Shown here piece by piece: positions 23,098-33,710 of a DNA stretch of 64,000 bases; position 1 is the first letter of the stretch; every line of letters starts with the position of its first letter. The position numbers and the translations under genes were made by a program. Origin of the DNA: Tenebrio molitor (Eukaryota; Arthropoda; Insecta; Coleoptera; Tenebrionidae); the NCBI RefSeq assembly GCF_963966145.1, contig NC_091046.1:20646001-20710000 (forward strand), given 5' to 3'. The notes beneath the pieces were generated by a model. It saw only the letters and a program-made list of their open reading frames with translations. It ran no database searches and was not told the DNA's origin.

Positions 23098-23984
23098 TCG
23101 ATAATAAGCGTACCACTTATTATATTATCCCTGATAATGTTTATTTTATTGAACAATATTACAACATTATGCTGAAAATATTCACCATTTTGTTCTAAGC
23201 ACAAACGGGTTCTTCGTTTAACTCCACTGATTTATATTAATTTATACACAAATTAGTGTATCGAAAGTGTATCAAAAAACCTACGGCTTCAGTTCCTGCG
23301 CCAAATTTAATAACAAATTCTATGTATCGCGCGATAGTTATTATTGCAAAAATACGGATTAAGTAGCGATATCATGGAGACCACAGGTAGAGTTATAAAA
23401 AGAAAATCCCTCAGTTTAGAGACAAAACAAAGTGTTCATTGGTGTTTTAAAAAATTTGGGAAGTAAATGGTCAAAATTTGGGGAAGATACCAGTTTACCG
23501 AATGTTGGGGAGACTTTTACCGTAAGTTGATAAATCCAATTTTAATTTAAATTGACCAATTTAAAATGTTGGCAAGTACGGCATAGACACAGAATGGAAA
23601 CAGTGATCATATTTGTCCCGTTGTGCGTTTTTTTTTTAATTACAAGACCGGGCTCCAGACGTGAGCTGACAGGGTTTGCTTTTTAGCACTATTCATTTTT
23701 AATGTCTCATGCTTCCACTCTGTGTCCTGCTCTGAAATTTTTTCACTTATAATATCTCGATGCATAGATTCTATCCGAACATTTTTTTGAGTGCTTTGCT
23801 GACAATAGTATATTATATTATAAGTGATAGAAATGCATCATTCAATTAAAATATTCACCTATAAAAATATAATAGTATGCTTGTATGTATATGTATCAGT
23901 TTTCGCAGTTACCAATGATTGTCATAGTTATGAAATAAACAATGTCGTTGTTTTTTTCACAATTTGTAAAACGTTATTATAAAA
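23098..23984. other. Intronic stretch upstream of the recombinase copy
   Basis: No domain or TIR pair was recognised. The last 100 bases precede the recombinase ATG and may contain its old promoter. Confidence 0.4.
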
Positions 23985-25175
23985 ATGGATGTTTTACCGG
24001 AAAATATCCAATTAGACGTGGAAGTTGCCGTTTCCAGTTTGCTTCCGGTAAAGTCAAAACATATATACGAAAAAGAGTATAATCTGTTCGTAAAGTGGAA
24101 GGCAGATAATTGTTTGGCAGCTAACACGGAAGATATTTTATTGGCATATTTTGTTCAAAAGGTAAGTTATGTAGTACCTATCTACCTTATGTATTAATAC
24201 ATGTGGTATTTAATAAATACATAGTCACGAAAATACAAGTCGTCATCTCTTTGGGCGCAGTATTCAATGCTGAAAGCTGCGCTAAATGTGCATGAGAATG
24301 TGGACATAGGAAGTACAACAAATTAACCGCCTTTTTGAAACAACAACATGTTGGTTACGAAGCAAAAAAATCATTGATTTTCTCAAGGGATGAAATCGAC
24401 AAGTTCCTTCTTAACGCGCCCGATGACACGTTTTTATTAATCAAAGTACGTATACATTTGACGTATGTCAACGAGGTATTAAATTTTGGCATAATTTGTT
24501 TAGCTTGTGGCTGTTGTCGTAATTGCTGGTGGCTGTAGATGCGATGAATTAGTAAAAATGTGTATCACTGACATAGAAGACAAAGGCGATCTCCTCCTGA
24601 TCCATATTCCTTTCACAAAGACCCATAAGAAAAGGTCTTTCACAATGTTGTCTACTGGATTTGGAATTAATCCTATTAATTTATATCGCAAATATATTAA
24701 TTTGCGCCCAAAGAAATTGAGTACAATGAGACTATTTCTTTGTTATCGAAGTGGAAAATGTACGGTGCAACCCGTTGGCATTAACAGTTTCGGAAAGATG
24801 CCAGAATTGATAGCAACATTTTTGAAGTTAGAGAACGCCAAAATGTATACCGGACACGCATTTCGCAGATCGGCTGCTACTTTGTTGTCTGACTGTGGTG
24901 CCAATGTGAGAACTCTGAAGCGTTTCGGTGGCTGGAAGAGTGACACTGTCGTTGAGGGATATGTGGAGGATTCTCTACAAAATAAAATTGGTATTGCGAA
25001 AAAAATTCTTGGAAATGAGAGTAGCAGTTCTACAAGTATAGTAAACCATGAAATCACGATTGTGGAACAGAACAAGGAAGCAGGTTTCAATGCTGATAAA
25101 GAATCTACTTCAACAACACGAACTGTACTATTAATGTTACCATTAATAAGAATTAGAGATTTTGTAATTGTTTAA
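23985..25175 (+). pseudogene. Crypton-like tyrosine recombinase (copy 2, most complete)
   Basis: Three exons (23985-24161, 24225-24445, 24504-25175) are joined by GT-AG introns of 63 and 58 bases. Exon 1 begins MDVLPENIQLDVEV and exon 2 contains SSSLWAQYSMLKAALN. Exon 3 carries the tyrosine-recombinase catalytic set: GGCRCDEL (first Arg), IPFTKTHKKR (Lys), GHAFRRSAAT (His-x-x-Arg), FGGWKSD (Trp) and VVEGYVEDS (nucleophile Tyr). These enzymes cut and rejoin DNA through a 3'-phosphotyrosine, and in animals this intron-bearing type without a helicase is typical of Crypton transposons and genes derived from them. A one-base deletion near 24309 moves exon 2 out of frame, making it a pseudogene or a sequencing error. 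A Ser/Thr-rich tail follows the catalytic domain. No element ends were found. Confidence 0.85.
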
Positions 25176-25378
25176 AGTGTTCAACTAGTTTGTAAAAATT
25201 TTGAATAAATAATATTCTGTAACAAAATAGTATTTTCAATACAAAATTACAAATTTTAATTAAAACTGACAACTGTCAAATTTACTCACTTGTGAGTACT
25301 TTATCTCACTTGTGAATAATATTTGATTTCTATCACCGAAAACAATGGTCTAAGGTAGCTCAAAAACTCAACCTGTAA
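25176..25378. other. 3' flank of the recombinase copy
   Basis: It contains AATAAATAAT at about 25204, which could have served as the polyadenylation signal of the recombinase transcript. CACTTGTGA occurs twice at 25286-25320. Confidence 0.35.
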
Positions 25379-25428
25379 GATAAAGTTATTAATCGCCCGA
25401 GTCGAAGACGAGGGCGATTACTTTGTCA
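25379..25428. repeat. Hairpin with perfect GA/GA, GAA-loop tip (H10)
   Basis: 25391-25419 reads AATCGCCC, GA, GTC, loop GAA, GAC, GA, GGGCGATT. All stem positions pair except the two facing GA dinucleotides. This is the cleanest short example of the shared tip module in the window. GATAAAGT/ACTTTGTC extends the stem. Confidence 0.85.
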
Positions 25429-25774
25429 GCAATGCACGAAAATAAAATTTTCAGGATATGCATCTATGCAGAGGGATATTCGGCAAGAAAATCGGATGAA
25501 TACATTAACCATCAGTGAATGACAAAAAATGTATCTAAAGTTTTTAAAAAATACATACCAAGACTGTAGAATTTTAACTCCTCAACAAATTGAACTTTTA
25601 TTTATAAAAATGTAGTAATTTGAATAAAAATGTTGCAGTTTTTGTTATACTGGAAATATTTTTCTTTCCACCTAGAGTTGTCAAAAATATTTCCGGAAAT
25701 ATTTTATGTATCCATGGTAATAACAATAAACGTAGCTTTCTGATTGGATAGTAGTTTCAGGATTGCGATTTTCG

Positions 25775-26000
25775 TTAATAGTATATTGGGATATAAGGTT
25801 ATGAAGTGCATTATAACAGAATCGAGAAAGAGTTTTCAACTTGACAGGAATATTTTGAAGACATTGATGTCATTAATGACTTACCTCAGTAGGTATGGGT
25901 GTCGTTATTTACTTACAGCATTAGGGTTGTTACGTTGAACTGTCAGATTGTGTCAACAACAATTTTAAGTAGCTATAACAACACGATAGCGCGCAAAAAC
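25775..26000 (+). repeat. Interspersed repeat, unoccupied copy of 2154-2760
   Basis: ATATTGGGATATAAGGTTA, GACAGGAATATTTTGAAGAC and GTGTCAACAACAA follow in the same order as in 2154-2735 but without the extra segments found there. The site equivalent to the MITE at 2444-2706 is intact near 25976. Confidence 0.7.
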
Positions 26001-26050
26001 TGTTTACGTTTATTATTATTTACCTACTTACTGGTTTGAGTGCTGGTATA

Positions 26051-26340
26051 CAGTATGGAGATAAAGTAAGGAACAAAATTCATAATAGCGTTATCTGATA
26101 TTTTTAAGAAAATCGCTAGGATAGGTCGATTTTATTTCGAAAAATGCCATCATGTGACGTGCAATTTGTTTAAATAACGTCATTGGTTTTTGCGCAATGA
26201 CGTCATGACCATTTTTTTTAAATGACAACCCCCACTTTTTTCTTCTCTTTCTCATAGACCTTCCTATGTATGTACTAGCTAAACGACGAACGAAAAAATT
26301 TGTTACCTTATATAACAATTTTTTTGACAAAATACAAGTT
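26051..26340. mobile_element. Truncated copy of the CRE-bearing MITE (family M3)
   Basis: It begins CAGTATGGAGATAAAGTAAG after TA. It then follows the left arm of the intact element at 56903-57921 through ATTCATAATAGCGTTAT, GTCGATTTTATTTCGAAAAA and GCGCAATGACGTCATGACC. The matching right end was not found. ATGACGTCAT at 26197-26206 is a perfect CRE palindrome. Confidence 0.75.
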
Positions 26341-26571
26341 CTACTTCAAAAATGTAATTTAATTTTTACTGTAAAAATTTTAATTAAGCTCAAACAAGAA
26401 CAAATAAACATCTAGGTAAACAATAAAATTTAACGCCAAGCATTGGGCACTCAACGACACGAGTGTCAACATTGTACACTGAGCTCAATATATTCAGGGC
26501 TGATTTGTTCCATTTCAGCGAGAATTCTCTGCTGCAAATATTCTAAATTATTTGCTCCATTAATAGTTATT

Positions 26572-26695
26572 TAAGATATAAGTGTAAAAAGTTATCCTTT
26601 ATTGCACGAACGGGTTTAAAATTCGACCGAGGTACGAGGGAGTATTTTAAAGGATGTGAGTGCAACAAAGGAACTTTTTAAACGTATGTCTTACA
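26572..26695. repeat. Foldback hairpin with GA/GA tip (H9)
   Basis: TAAAAAGTTATCCTTTATTG and CAC pair with GTG and CAACAAAGGAACTTTTT. The tip at 26627-26639 reads CC, GA, G, loop GTA, C, GA, GG. The stem just outside the tip is weak (TTCGA against AGTATT). Confidence 0.6.
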
Positions 26696-26699
26696 ACAT

Positions 26700-27644
26700 T
26701 TTATCTATGATCGTGAGATCATCGCACCGGTTTCAACATAAATTTGTATAAAATAATTATTAGGTATTGATTTAATATTTTATGAATAACCAAAGTCGTT
26801 TGAGAACCACGTCGTTTAGCAACCTACTTCTAAACAGTGTTTCCAACAAATTGTATTGTTCTATTCTGACAGTTCTGTGCCATAAAAGCGTGCACTAAAA
26901 GTTTTATGGCACGATTCCGACACGTCACTAAACGTCAACTTTGACAACGATTTTTAGTGACGCGGCAAATTGATAAATTCAAATTATTATCTATCATTTT
27001 CGACAAATCAAAGAAAATATGTAGTCTGATTCGGATTCCGAGGATGACTTAGTTTAACCATGTTTTATACCATGTTGAAAATTGGGTTCTTGTTTGTTGT
27101 CGATGTTTCACGAAATACAAATTTTCTTTTACCATAACCTCAATTTTTTTTTAACTAGGATTTGCTTATACATACATACTCTGAACATAGTAGTTATGAA
27201 TTTGTGATTTCAATCTGCACCAATATATTAAAAATAACACTGACAGCACGGATGTCATTGACAACGACTATACATTCAAAACTAACCACAAGATTCTATT
27301 ATAGTTTGACGTTATTCACCAAATAACTTATAGGGTAGTTAAAAATTCTCTGCTGTCATTTAAGGATAACTTATAGGTCAAGTAGTATCAAGTAGTATCT
27401 GCTACAATCGCAATGTCAAACTTCACGACATCCATTTGAATATCATAACGATATATTTTATCGCATTAGTATGGTTGAGTGACATTTTTTTGTACTTTTC
27501 ATAATTTCGCTTGTAGTAAAGTTACAATATTTTGGTTTGTGTAATATTATTTCTTAAGATAATAATTGATAGTAGATAAAGTGATGTATGGATATTCCTC
27601 TTGTAACTTCATATTACAAAATCACAATGACCTAAAAAGATGTA
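26700..27644. other. Intronic stretch, nothing recognised
   Basis: No coding region with a known motif and no clear TIR element was seen. Confidence 0.5.
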
Positions 27645-27864
27645 CAGTTGGTTGCAAAAAAACGGGAAACTAAAATTTTCCTGATGTAAATTTGATTTTG
27701 TCCATTTGTCAATTAATTGTCTACTTGACAATACTTACCAAATAATTTAAAAAATTGTCATTGAATTTTGACGTTAATTCTAACCTATTTTTCGTAAGAA
27801 GGTTTCGCACTATAAAAATGTATCGATTTTATTTTGACACTTCCCGTTTTTTTGCAACCAACTG
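27645..27864. mobile_element. TA-flanked MITE, CAGTTGGTTGC ends (family M4, copy 1)
   Basis: CAGTTGGTTGCAAAAAAACG and CGTTTTTTTGCAACCAACTG are perfect ends with TA at 27643-27644 and 27865-27866. A diverged copy in the opposite orientation lies at 33066-33258. It is probably Tc1/mariner-derived. Confidence 0.9.
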
Positions 27865-28127
27865 TACCTATGTAGGTATATTAAAAAAAAGATGATTTGT
27901 CTGAGAATTTCAAAAGGAAATAAAAGATCTCACTATATTTTTTTACGATTATGTGTATGTTTGATAAAGTAAAGTCAGATCGACTTTAACAATTGACAAT
28001 GGCAATTTAGATTAATTTGTCACTTAACTTCCCATTCAATTTCTACACGCTGCGAGCAATTGTCAATTTTGTCGTCATGCAAACCATGTGAAAAATGCGA
28101 CTTTTCAGTAGTGACATAACGAGTGAA

Positions 28128-28239
28128 ATGGACATTGCCGAATATATTTCAACTGAATTTTACGAGTTGCTATAATTTTCGAATATCATAGCAACGAGTT
28201 AAAATTCAGGAGAAATATAATCCGTACTCATGTCCATGT
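28128..28239. repeat. Foldback hairpin with GA/GA internal loop (H11)
   Basis: GAATTTTAC, GA (28164-28165) and GTTGCTAT pair with ATAGCAAC, GA (28196-28197) and GTTAAAATTC. The outer arms ATGGACAT and ATGTCCAT also pair. The loop is longer (14 bases) than in other members. Confidence 0.8.
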
Positions 28240-28250
28240 CAAGAGTTGTA

Positions 28251-28579
28251 CAGGGTTATTCTAAATGACTGTAGTCGAAGTAGGCGTGAAAACTGAATGT
28301 AAAATTTATTGTTGCCGCTCCACATAAAAAAAACATCAAAATGATGTGAATAAGTGAGTACACACCGTTCACACACGGGAGTTAAATTGGGTGCAAAACA
28401 ACTCAATATTTCTGGATTCAATCGTTAATTTAACAAAAATAAATTAAAATCTCATCACCGCACTTTTCACCTAAAAAATGACAGTAACAGCGACAAAACT
28501 GACAGTTCACATGAAAGCGGCAAAAATGTAATAACATGGGCATGGCCTACTTCGACTACAACCATTTAGAATAATCCTG
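28251..28579. mobile_element. MITE family M1, copy 2
   Basis: CAGGGTTATTCTAAATGACT and its inverse ending ATTTAGAATAATCCTG are flanked by TA. Internal blocks match copy 1 at 18066-18355. An extra segment at about 28367-28420 is absent from copy 1. Confidence 0.85.
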
Positions 28580-29484
28580 TATTTTACATGAGAATTTAAC
28601 AAACCAAAACCACAGACATTTACGAAACGGTATTTATAACATTACGTATTAATAATTTCTGCCACTGATGTAGACCCCCATCTATTTGTTTGAATTTTTG
28701 TTGCAACTTTTTTAATGACAAATTTAAAATGTCAAAGGTGAGATTGTTGATTTGGTGACAATGAAAGATTAGATGCAGAATAATCGCCTATTTATTTTGC
28801 ACCTACAGAATAATCAAAAAAGCTGGCTAGTAATTGGCCGGTTGTTCAGTCCAGTTCTTAGGTTCATTGGTTCTTTGACACGTGCGTTGAATTCTCATAG
28901 TAATCGTTGAAAACATAAGTTGCTGGTGTAAAGTTCATTTCTTCTTTAAAACCATTGTCAAACTGTTGTTATGTTGGTATGAGTCACTAGTTATTTGATG
29001 GTTATTAAGTTTTTGATGTAAAGGCGCTTGCGCTACTGAATATTTTCCGTTGTATTTTTCAGTGTTATTAATTCATTATCGTCTTTATTTCTTGTCTTTG
29101 GATATAAAATTTGCTTACACCTAAAACTCTTTTTACTTTTGAAAATTATTGAAATAACCCCAAACCTGATCTAGGGAGATTTTACGATAGAGATGTTCCG
29201 AAACGAAATGTTTTAGGGTGGTACAGCCTAGTCTTTGAGGGAATTTTGACATTGACAATTGTTTTTCAAAAAATGGACTGTAGGCATCGGAATACAAAAA
29301 AAATCATAATTAACTTTGCAATTTCATTATAAATATTTCATTTAATTAACTACGATACATTTCCTACGTTTTTTGGGACTGAATTTAAAAAGAAAATTCC
29401 CTTGTTAAGCTGAATTTTTTCGTTCCTTAATAGCTATTTGTGCAATAAGTTAGGAAATGTAGTTTTTTCGTATTAAACGTGGGA
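28580..29484. other. Intronic stretch, nothing recognised
   Basis: GGTACAGCCTAGTCTTTGAG near 29221 and the TTGACATTGACAATTG after it are faintly like the nested element at 8661. No complete unit was found. Confidence 0.4.
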
Positions 29485-29660
29485 TTTTTTATCGAGGCGA
29501 TAGCCGAGATCAAAAACATGCCGTGTAAGGAAATAGTTATTTGTATAGCAAGGCTGGGAAATCCTACTTTGACGAACCGAGAGAAAAATTGTCGTCAAGG
29601 CCGTTTTGCGGCCGAGACAAGACAATCTCGAGGTCGTCAAAGGATTTCGTAGCCAAGGTG
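29485..29660. repeat. Two adjacent GA/GA hairpins (H12a, H12b)
   Basis: The first tip at 29491-29510 reads ATC, GA, GGC, loop GATA, GCC, GA, GAT, with flanking T and A runs extending the stem. The second hairpin (29545-29660) pairs ATCCTACTTTGACGA with TCGTCAAAGGATT. CC-GA-GAGA at 29577 faces TCTC-GA-GG at 29626, and a GGCC/GGCC stem lies at its centre. Confidence 0.8.
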
Positions 29661-29799
29661 TACACAACATTTTGTGTGCAACCCAAAAATTTGTAATTAT
29701 AAAATGAACAAGTAAAATTTCCTTCACTGTCAATAAAAATTAAGTCGGCCTACATATCGCCATGTCGCTATGGAAACGACATAAATAAAAGAATTCATT

Positions 29800-30290
29800 T
29801 TGAGAAAAATTGGAAAAATGTCGCAAGAAAATTACAACGTTTTTGTTCCGTCTACTTCCCCGGAGTTAAAAAATATTGCAGATTGTGCAGTGTCCAATTT
29901 AATACCAGAAAAGTCCAAACGGCAGTACGATAAGTGTTACAATGACTTTAAAGAGCGGTGTAATAAAAATAATGTGAAAACGGTGTCGGAGAATGTTGTT
30001 TTGGCTTATTTAATGGAAAAATCAAAAACTGTGAAAAGTTCAACTTTATGGAGCACATATTCAGTGTTGAAGCTCATGCTGAACATACGGGATGGAATTG
30101 GTGTTACGAAGTTTCTGAAATTGGTACCTTTTTTGAAAAAAAGTCTGTTGGTCATCAGGCGAAAAAATCTAAGGTAGGTGAGACGAGACAGCTGGACGTA
30201 GTTCTGAATGTATTCATCGTTTCAAAACAGCAGTCTGTGTTGCACTCGGCAAATCCGTCACTGGCCGACCCTTCCTTGAGCGACTGATTT
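29800..30290 (+). pseudogene. Crypton-like tyrosine recombinase, N-terminal fragment (copy 3)
   Basis: The frame starting at 29800 (or the ATG at 29818, MSQENYNVFVP) encodes KNIADCAVSNLIPEKSKRQY, then VVLAYLMEKSKTVKSSTLW and STYSVLKLMLNIRD. It aligns with exons 1 and 2 of the copy at 23985. Here the two are fused in one frame, without the intron present in copies 1 and 2. A one-base shift in the A run near 30137 moves VGHQAKKSK into another frame. After KSK a GTAGGT resembles a donor. The catalytic domain is missing and the frame decays by about 30290. Confidence 0.75.
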
Positions 30291-30622
30291 CTTCAAATGC
30301 GTTTAAAAATATTTCTCAAATACATCGTAAATGTATTTATTATTTAATAAACACTTGCCGCAGGAGCCTAGGAATGGCTTTGTCAATTATTGTCGTAGTT
30401 TTGTAAATGTTCATATGCATTTAATTTTTGTAATGGTGAAAAAATAACTTTAACTTCAATATGTAATTTAAATTGGTCTTTACTGATGCAATTAAAAAAA
30501 ACGATGAAGACGAACAGACATCATAATTTATTTTTAGAAGAATTTTGCGTTTATTAAGTGGATTTTTATTTACACACACATTTTTTTTATCAAAACTATC
30601 CTGGATGCGTTTAGGTATTTAT

Positions 30623-30992
30623 AGGTACTATGGCGGACAATAAATTTAGGCCGGCCTGTCATTGGCTTGACATCAAAATGTGAAGCTGGCATTATGTTCA
30701 ACTAACCTCATTTTCGATTTTTGTCATTCTTGTCATCGTGACAGCGATAATCAAAATTAAAATTGGGAAAAGAAGCGTGCACCAGAGAGAAGTGCTACTA
30801 CAAATCAGTTATGCTAGTGCGTCATGATCTGTAAGTTACGAAAACGGCGAAGGAAACGCTAAACAGCTGGAAAACTTTCAGTTTGACAAACTGACGCATC
30901 AGTCATAATGACAATAAATGGTCGCTTGCATTGACTTTTTTGAAATGTCAGAAATTTGCCGGCCTAAATTTATTGTCCGCCATAGTACTAAT
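30623..30992. mobile_element. Tc1-type MITE, TACTATGGCGGACA ends (family M5)
   Basis: TACTATGGCGGACAATAAAT and TTAGGCCGGC at the left are the exact complement of the right end, GCCGGCCTAA and ATTTATTGTCCGCCATAGTA. The interior (GTTCAACTAACCTCATTTTC) is shared, inverted, with the right part of the adjacent Tc1-like relic (31800-31925). It therefore appears to be its short derivative. Confidence 0.9.
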
Positions 30993-31018
30993 ATGTGTAT
31001 TTACAGAACATACGGTAC

Positions 31019-31925
31019 ACAGTACTATGGCGGACAAAAAATTTTGAACGATCAAATTTTGGCATATCAAAAAATGTCATTGTAAGCTGCCCTTTACTGT
31101 TATTATGACGTTTATAAATTAAATCGAAAAATTGACGGTTTGAAGTAAACGTCTATCAAGATTATAATAATAATTTAGTGATACAATGCCAGCCGTATCT
31201 GAATTTACGAAAGCCAAAAGAGTAATCCTTCACCAGAGGGGTATGTCGTATTCGACGAAGTTAGGGTTATCGAAGGGCACTATCCATGCCATTATGCGGA
31301 AGTGGCAACACACTGGGACGGTGGTCCGGCGTCCAGGTTCTGGAAGAAGGCGAGTGTCTTCCGTGGAACAGAACGAGGCACCGAAATCTGTGCCTGTCCA
31401 TGAGGAATAGATTGCTCTTGGTTGTACAAGTTTTTTTAATTTTAAACTTTTAATTTTAAGTTTAATAAATAAATGTTATAATTTGTTAGTATTGTGGATT
31501 GATCTCTACTTTGAATTTTTTTATATTTGCGTACCAAAATACAACCTGTTGGGTCGTTCTGTCTTGACGTAAACAGAACTAAATTTGGTTTCATCGATGA
31601 TGAAGACATTCCTGATTTTGTGTTGATGCTAAACCTCTAAGAACTAGATATGTACGTATCTACATTCTACATCACTCGATAGCCTAGGGGCTGCAGCGAC
31701 TTTCGCAATTACGAAGGCAAAGACGAAACGATTAAGATTCATCCACATTCACCATGCGTGAGCCGACATAGGCACACCAAAATTTTTGTGTTAATCTATC
31801 ATTGACTAATCTGTCACTGGTGACATGACAAGAAAGGAAAAAATAAAAAATGAGGTTAGTTGACCATAAAGCCAGTTTTACATTCATATGTCAAAGGAAT
31901 AACAAGTCGTTCAAAATCAAAACAG
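31019..31925 (+). mobile_element. Tc1-like relic sharing ends with family M5
   Basis: The left end AGTACTATGGCGGACAAAAA is like that of the MITE immediately before it. The right part (31800-31925) carries the inverse of that MITE's internal block and stops at GTCGTTCAAAATC, so the outermost right end is lost. The frame at 31186-31410 lies inside. On the minus strand at about 31540-31610 a piece reading NVFIIDETKFSSVYVK looks like the DE-F region of a Tc1 DDE domain. If real, part of the element has been inverted. Confidence 0.65.
31186..31410 (+). pseudogene. Tc1-like transposase, N-terminal DNA-binding part
   Basis: The 74-residue frame begins MPAVSEFTKAKRVILHQRGM and continues LGLSKGTIHAIMRKWQHTG and RRPGSGRRRVSSVEQ. 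This is the paired-type helix-turn-helix and GRPR-like linker of Tc1/mariner transposases, which bind the element ends. It stops soon after the linker, so the catalytic domain is absent from this frame. Confidence 0.8.
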
Positions 31926-32019
31926 AAATGTAAATTGTAATTTAAGTTGTTATTTGGGTTTGAAGAAAAATAACGTAAACATTTTTTTATCAGAAAATAT
32001 GAAAATAAAATTAGTAATT

Positions 32020-32195
32020 TGGTGTGGTACGGCCCGGCCGACTCTGCCGCCCCTAACGAGCCGTCACTGCTCCTGTGTGTGAACGATGTGTACTCATTTA
32101 TTCATCATTTTTTTATATGGGGCGGCAACCGTAAATTTTACATTCTGTTTTTACGCCAACTTGGACTACAATAATTTATAATGACATTGTATAAT
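32020..32195. mobile_element. MITE family M1, truncated copy 3
   Basis: TGTGTGAACGATGTGTACTC, TTGGACTACAATAATTTATA and ATGACATTGTA follow the right half of family M1. The left part is replaced by GC-rich sequence (GGCCCGGCCGACTC at 32030). Confidence 0.65.
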
Positions 32196-32534
32196 AATTC
32201 TGAATGATTATGGTCAGGTTTGCAATTACATATTTATTTCATTATTTCCAGCATTTCCAAGAAGTGATTTTATGTCGGTTTTACCTCAAATAACGTATGG
32301 CAACATGGCTTTGATTCTTCTTTTTTATATCCATGAATACAACAAAAATGAAATATTTTTTGCAGACTAGAGGGATACACAGAATATTTTTATATGTTGC
32401 CACATTTAGTGTAACAAATAGGTCCATATCTTCTACAAAAAAGAAGATTAATTTTTTTAACATTTTTACCTGATATTATACTTAACAACATACTGCTAAG
32501 CTTTTCCGCGAATTTTGGGGCACCCGGTATATCA
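32196..32534. other. Intronic stretch, nothing recognised
   Basis: No domain-bearing frame or TIR pair was recognised. Confidence 0.45.
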
Positions 32535-32632
32535 TTCAGAGTAGGTCTTTTTGTGCTTCGCCCAGGTTCGATCTCGACTTCGTCAAGGTCTTTAATCTCT
32601 GGGCTTAGCACAAAAAGACTCACTTCTACTCT
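32535..32632. repeat. Foldback hairpin, degenerate member (H13)
   Basis: AGAGTAGGTCTTTTTGTGC and GCCCAG pair with CTGGGC and GCACAAAAAGACTCACTTCT. The tip has GAC, loop TTC, GTC, with TC on one side but AA on the other, so the GA/GA rule is only half met. Its right arm (CTCTGGGCTTAGCACAAAAA) also occurs at about 658-690. Confidence 0.6.
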
Positions 32633-32639
32633 TTACGAT

Positions 32640-33027
32640 ATAATCTACTATTATTTTCAATAGGAGACATATACGTACTGTCGCCATAAAAAAAACTGGT
32701 CGTCAAAATCATGCTTTGGCGCAATGAAAAATGCTCCATTGTAAAACGGTCCTAAATATCATAAGTCATAAACCAGAGACCGGCCATTTTTGATGAAAGA
32801 ATGAATGAACATGTTTTTGTGCGAGAAATATACAGTGAATCTTTTTATCAATGAACAATTTTATTTGATGAAACATTTATAATCTAAATTATAAATTTTA
32901 AAGTAAAGAGGTTGACAAATATTTTAGTATTTTAAATGCTCAAACGCCTCAAACTTTTTACCAAAAGCCGCTAAATAGTAACCTAATCGGTCTCCAAATC
33001 CGTCGAATAATAATATTTATAAAATTA
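32640..33027. other. Intronic stretch, nothing recognised
   Basis: TACTGTCGCCATAAAAAAAA and TGGTCGTCAA at 32677 resemble the left end of the MITE at 33475, so a half element may lie here. Confidence 0.45.
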
Positions 33028-33386
33028 TTACACTGTTTTTCTTTTGATTTTCCTCTTTTGTCAACTGTAGTTGGTTGCAAAAAAAAACCGGAAACTAAAC
33101 TAAAATTGGCACATTTTTATGGTGTGAAACCTTGCGAGAGAGATGTTAGAATGTTAGAATTATAATCAAAATTCAATGACAATTCTAGAAATTATTTGAT
33201 AGGTATTGTCAAGTAGACAATTAACTGACAAATGGACAAAACCAAATTGTACCAACTGTATTTCACTATTTCTCAAAACTATTTCCTATCTCTATTAAAT
33301 GTCAAAGTGAGGTAAATATGAAATAGTTTTGAGAATAGTGAAATACCATTGACAAAAAAGGAAAACCAAAAGAAAAACACTGTTAT
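33028..33386. mobile_element. Palindrome enclosing a second MITE and a short hairpin
   Basis: The outer arms TTACACTGTTTTTCTTTTG and CAAAAGAAAAACACTGTTAT enclose a diverged, inverted copy of MITE family M4 (33066-33258, GTTGGTTGC and ACCAACTG ends). A separate palindrome follows (TATTTCACTATTTCTCAAAA against its inverse) at 33259-33347. Confidence 0.75.
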
Positions 33387-33474
33387 ATTATAATAAATTA
33401 AAATGGTCCAATAATATGAACTCCCAAAATTCATTCAGTTTTGTTACTTTCACTTTGAGGTAGATAGGAATGTA

Positions 33475-33710
33475 CTGTCGCGAGCAATAAATTTTGGTCG
33501 TCAATGTCATTTCAAAATTTGGTTAGATTGTCACACATTAAAAATTTTTCCCTGCCTGATTTTGCTCATGTCAACAAAGTGTCAAAAAAATGAGAAAAAA
33601 TTACAATTAATGTCATACAACGTGATGATATTTACGACTGTTTTACAATGGATCATTTTCGATTGCGTCAAAGAATGACCTTGACGATCAAAATTTATTG
33701 CTCGCGACTG
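33475..33710. mobile_element. TA-flanked MITE, CTGTCGCGAGC ends
   Basis: CTGTCGCGAGCAATAAATTT and AAATTTATTGCTCGCGACAG-type ends (the right one reads CTCGCGACTG) are flanked by TA. TGGTCGTCAATGTCATT mirrors AATGACCTTGACGATCA inside. The right half resembles 22030-22120. Confidence 0.85.

Noticed and set aside
31540..31610. Separate minus-strand Tc1 transposase gene
   Set aside because: Only about 20 residues resemble the DE-F block, too little to call apart from the plus-strand relic.
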